Positions 61,332-64,000 of a stretch of 64,000 nucleotides of DNA are shown here, piece by piece (position 1 is the first letter of the stretch; each line of letters starts with the position of its first letter). The position numbers and the translations under genes were made by a program. This stretch comes from CAVYXZ01 sp965223835 (GTDB lineage Bacteria; Chloroflexota; Anaerolineae; Aggregatilineales; Phototrophicaceae): the NCBI GenBank assembly GCA_965223835.1, contig CBDCXQ010000001.1, positions 4,154,001 through 4,218,000 of the forward strand, read 5' to 3'. The notes under the pieces were generated by a model. That model searched no databases. It was not told the DNA's origin and saw only the letters and a program-made list of their open reading frames with translations.

Positions 61332-62318
61332 TTACTCATAGCGGATGCGCGGGTCGAGCCACGCCAGGGCGATGTCTGAAATCAGCGTCCCAAACAAAGT
61401 CAACAAGCTCAGCAGCAGAATAAATGCGCCTGCCAAAAACATATCCTGTGATGTAAGTGCCCTTAACAATAGCGGCCCGGTCGTCGGCAGGCTCAGCACA
61501 ACCGCCACAATCAACGATCCCGAAACCAGCGACGGCAACAACCAGCCCGCCGTGCTCACAAACGGATTCAACGCGACTCGCACCGGGTATTTAAGAATGA
61601 CTTTCCATTCCGGCAATCCTTTGGCCCGCGCTGTTCGCACATATGGTTTATGCAGTTCATCCAGCAGGTTGGCCCGCATCACACGAATCAGACCCGCTGC
61701 GCCGGCTGTACCCAGAATAATCATCGGAATCCACAGGTGGCTGATAAAATCAAGGACCCGTGCCAACGACCAGGGGGCATTGACAAATTCCGGCGAAAAG
61801 AGGCCGCCGACGCTCTGATTAAAATATTTGAACGCAATAAACATCAACACCAGTGCCAGCAGAAAGTTGGGAATCGCTAACCCCAGAAAACCAAAAAAGG
61901 TGGCAATATAATCGCCAATGGAATACTGCTTGACAGCGGAGTAAATGCCAATCGGGAACGCAATCACCCACGTAAAAAGCAACGTGCTGGTCGAAATCAA
62001 TAATGTAAGGCTCAATCGACCCCAGATCAGGTTTTCGACCGGCTCACGCCATTCGAATGATTGACCAAAATCGCCTTTAGTAATTATGTTGCCAATCCAT
62101 TTTGCATATTGAACATAAATCGGTTGATCGAGGCCAAATCGTTCGTTTAGTGCATCCAGCACTTCTTGCTCAACGGTCTCGCCCGCCGCTGAGAGATTAG
62201 CCAGATACGATGTCAAGTAGTCGCCCGGTGGGAGTTGGATAATAATGAACGCGACAATCGACACCGCAAACATCGTGGGGATCATTAATAACAATCGTCG
62301 AATAATAAATTGTACCAA
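61332..62318 (-). CDS. oppB: Oligopeptide ABC transporter permease, OppB-like
   Basis: 328 residues with six membrane helices: MVQFIIRRLLLMIPTMFAVSIVAFIIIQLPPGDY at the start and the EAA loop IRVMRANLLDELHKPYVRTARAKGLPEWKVILKYPVRVALNP. TTG start at 62318 preceded by GGAGG at 9 nt. Follows the binding-protein gene across 64 bp holding a stem-loop. Confidence 0.92.
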   Translation of the reverse strand: MVQFIIRRLLLMIPTMFAVSIVAFIIIQLPPGDYLTSYLANLSAAGETVEQEVLDALNERFGLDQPIYVQYAKWIGNIITKGDFGQSFEWREPVENLIWGRLSLTLLISTSTLLFTWVIAFPIGIYSAVKQYSIGDYIATFFGFLGLAIPNFLLALVLMFIAFKYFNQSVGGLFSPEFVNAPWSLARVLDFISHLWIPMIILGTAGAAGLIRVMRANLLDELHKPYVRTARAKGLPEWKVILKYPVRVALNPFVSTAGWLLPSLVSGSLIVAVVLSLPTTGPLLLRALTSQDMFLAGAFILLLSLLTLFGTLISDIALAWLDPRIRYE

Positions 62319-62337
62319 TGGAATTTGCCTCCAAGGC

Positions 62338-62364
62338 GGGTGTTGCCCTCAAACGACAACACCC
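62338..62364 (-). promoter_or_regulatory. Stem-loop between binding-protein and permease genes
   Basis: 8-bp perfect stem GGGTGTTG / CAACACCC with an 11-nt loop, 18 bp after the binding-protein stop. The same placement as at 537-562; presumed mRNA stabiliser or partial terminator giving more binding protein than permease. Confidence 0.6.
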
Positions 62365-62382
62365 ATTATTTTTACCGGTTAC

Positions 62383-64000
62383 CTAGCTTGAGTAATAGTA
62401 GGTAAATACGTTCGTCGGGGCCGGGTGCGGATACTTCCAACCAGCCGGGAATACGTCCGGGACGTTCTGCATGTTCACGTTGCGAATGCCATAGCCGGGG
62501 GCACCCAACACAGTACCAATTGTGTAGAATTCATCCGCCGCGATTTCCAGAATCTCATTCATCAGCGCCGCTTGCTCATCAGGATCACCGGTCGCCTTCA
62601 ACTGATTGTAGAGGTCCATCTGCCGTTTTGGCGCTTCCGGCGGTTCCACACCGCGGGCGTCACCATTGAACCAGAATTGCCACAGCATAGCGAAGTTGGA
62701 TTCTCCACTGAAGGGGAAGTACCAGCGCGGTTCCAGAATTACATCCAGACCACCATCACCACCCCAGACAACTGCGTCATGCGAGTTGGCTTCTTTACGA
62801 TCATACAAAATGGAGCGGTCTTCAACCACGACCTGCATATCAATGCCGACTTCGGCCCAGTAACCCGAGATCAGTTCCAGGGAGTCGATGCGGTCGGTCT
62901 GTACCGTTGCCACTTCCACACCAATGATAATGCGTTCGCCATCCGGTCCCAGACGGAAGCCATCCGCATCACGCTCGGTATAACCGGCAGCATCCAGGTG
63001 CTCGTTCGCCAAATCAACATTATATTCAGTGTACTGGGTTGCCAGTCGTTCATTGTGGAACGGTGAGGTCGGACGCGGTGATGCCTGCCAGGGTTGGCCC
63101 TGACCCACGTAAATCAGGTCGATGATCTCCTGCCGATTAATCGCATGGGACAGACCAATACGGAAATCTTTGTTGTTGTAGATTTCGTTCTTAACCGGGT
63201 CTTCAATCGTCAGGTTCAGCGCGATAATCATGTTGTTCATGCCCGACGGAATGGTATCGAAGAAGGTGAAACCACCGGCTTCTTGATTGTCGAAGAAAAC
63301 CGCTTTGTTCGCCAATGAGCCGATATGACGGTCCTGCATGTCGATCTCGCCATTCAGCGCTTTGAGCACCAGCGTTTCGGTATCCTCGCCGACATCATAT
63401 TGCACGCGGTCGATATACGGATACTGGTTGCCTTCAGGATCAACTTTCCAGTAGTACGGATTACGCGTGGCCGTCATCTGGGTAATGTCGGCTGAGTGAT
63501 CAATATCCATCATCCAGGGGCCAATGACCGGTTTAATACGACGGAAACCATCACTATCCTGAATCATGATGTCCCACAGGTCAACCCAGGTATCCACACC
63601 AGCCTCGGCGACCAGCGCATCAATGCCATCGGGGTTAAAATCAGCATGAAATTCGGCTGCCCAGTGACGCGGGTAACGGGTAACTTCACGGCCATCGACC
63701 GCCGCCATAAACTGCGGGAACAGACCATTGGGACCTGAGAAGGTGAATTTCACGGTCAGATCATCCACCGCTTCCACGACACCGAGGTCACCATTGGTCA
63801 CCATCCAGGATGGTTTTGAAGGCCGAACTTCATCGTTGACAACCGCCGATTCGTACCAGAAAACAATGTCATGGGCGGTATATGGTTCACCGTCCGACCA
63901 CTTCATGCCTTCACGCAGGTTGAAGGTGTATTCAGTGGCGTCATCGTTTACTTCCCAGCTTTCGGCAACATTCGAGATAATGCCATCGAAATCGGGTGTC
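62383..64000 (-). CDS. oppA: Peptide ABC transporter binding protein, OppA/DppA (SBP family 5), 5' end outside window
   Basis: Family-5 solute-binding protein; the frame stays open to the window edge (TPDFDGIISNVAESWEVNDDATEYTFNLREG before the first Met at 63906), so the N-terminus and signal peptide lie outside. The SBP-5 core pattern AESWEV...YTFNLREGMKWSDGEPYTAHDIVFWYE is clear. Later segments include the ligand-lobe ILYDRKEANSHDAVVWGG. 538 residues are visible, near full length. First gene of the opp operon 62.4-58.1 kb. Confidence 0.93.
   Translation of the reverse strand, partial: TPDFDGIISNVAESWEVNDDATEYTFNLREGMKWSDGEPYTAHDIVFWYESAVVNDEVRPSKPSWMVTNGDLGVVEAVDDLTVKFTFSGPNGLFPQFMAAVDGREVTRYPRHWAAEFHADFNPDGIDALVAEAGVDTWVDLWDIMIQDSDGFRRIKPVIGPWMMDIDHSADITQMTATRNPYYWKVDPEGNQYPYIDRVQYDVGEDTETLVLKALNGEIDMQDRHIGSLANKAVFFDNQEAGGFTFFDTIPSGMNNMIIALNLTIEDPVKNEIYNNKDFRIGLSHAINRQEIIDLIYVGQGQPWQASPRPTSPFHNERLATQYTEYNVDLANEHLDAAGYTERDADGFRLGPDGERIIIGVEVATVQTDRIDSLELISGYWAEVGIDMQVVVEDRSILYDRKEANSHDAVVWGGDGGLDVILEPRWYFPFSGESNFAMLWQFWFNGDARGVEPPEAPKRQMDLYNQLKATGDPDEQAALMNEILEIAADEFYTIGTVLGAPGYGIRNVNMQNVPDVFPAGWKYPHPAPTNVFTYYYSS

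Noticed and set aside
1..64000. tRNA, rRNA, tmRNA and CRISPR loci
   Set aside because: No cloverleaf with conserved T-arm, no rRNA segments and no regularly spaced repeats were seen by eye; short RNAs could still be missed.

Overview
The window looks like chromosomal DNA of a filamentous or free-living Chloroflexota bacterium, most probably of the class Anaerolineae. This is inferred from moderate GC, sigma70-like promoters with AGGAGG ribosome sites, very large Ser/Thr kinase-STAND-WD40 proteins, Thr/Pro-rich lipoproteins, LppX/LprG-like lipoproteins and several ABC importers with Chloroflexota-style solute-binding proteins. No rRNA, tRNA or CRISPR array was seen.

Layout. 1-2.1 kb: start of a carbohydrate ABC operon on the minus strand (Tat-exported binding protein, then a permease cut by the window edge). 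2.2-6.2 kb: a small membrane protein, then a translationally coupled pair made of a TIR protein and a KGGVGR ATPase-TM-SUMF1/FGE-like protein. 6.3-8.4 kb: manA, a T5orf172/GIY-YIG-like protein and a GreA-family factor. 8.4-10.4 kb: an AT-rich island that reads as a complete type II restriction-modification system (D12 adenine methylase, divergent XRE controller, putative PD-(D/E)xK nuclease) with a 17-bp operator inside the divergent promoter. 10.5-21 kb: a secreted protein with six copies of an unrecognised repeat, a two-gene phosphorelay, a CoA-binding protein and a 1606-residue kinase-nSTAND-WD40 protein. 21-23 kb: a compact regulated transcription unit encoding an 11-codon peptide, an ABM monooxygenase, an IS5-family element killed by an amber codon, and remnants of a small gene pair. 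23-29 kb: HEAT protein, WYL regulator, a kinase-TIR fusion (with a duplicated relic of its 3' end) and clpB. 29-38 kb: moaA, a coupled sulfatase/PLP-enzyme pair, a receiver-only regulator and two tandem paralogous membrane proteins, the second carrying an in-frame palindromic repeat insertion. 38-53 kb: sugar-metabolism genes (Gfo/Idh/MocA and sugar-isomerase types), MFS, LysR/methyltransferase pair, Uma2 nuclease, M14 peptidase, lipoproteins, an LprG-like lipoprotein/DHA2 MFS pair, an enolase-superfamily enzyme, and a GNAT gene broken by one missing base. 53-57.7 kb: methyltransferase, then a tight operon rsgA-GNAT-GNAT-RIO1 kinase. 57.8-58.06 kb: a second promoter-peptide-hairpin-terminator unit. 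58-64 kb: a complete opp/dpp peptide ABC importer (binding protein runs off the end).

Coherent themes: (i) nucleotide/TIR/kinase signalling or conflict proteins between 2.7 and 26 kb; (ii) restriction-modification; (iii) small-subunit ribosome maturation/modification genes grouped at 54-57.7 kb; (iv) importers for sugars and peptides at both ends, each with a stem-loop between the binding-protein gene and the permease genes. The strongest candidates for undescribed biology are the TIR + KGGVGR-TM-FGE pair, the two micro-ORF transcription units, the RIO1-GNAT-RsgA operon and the six-repeat secreted protein.
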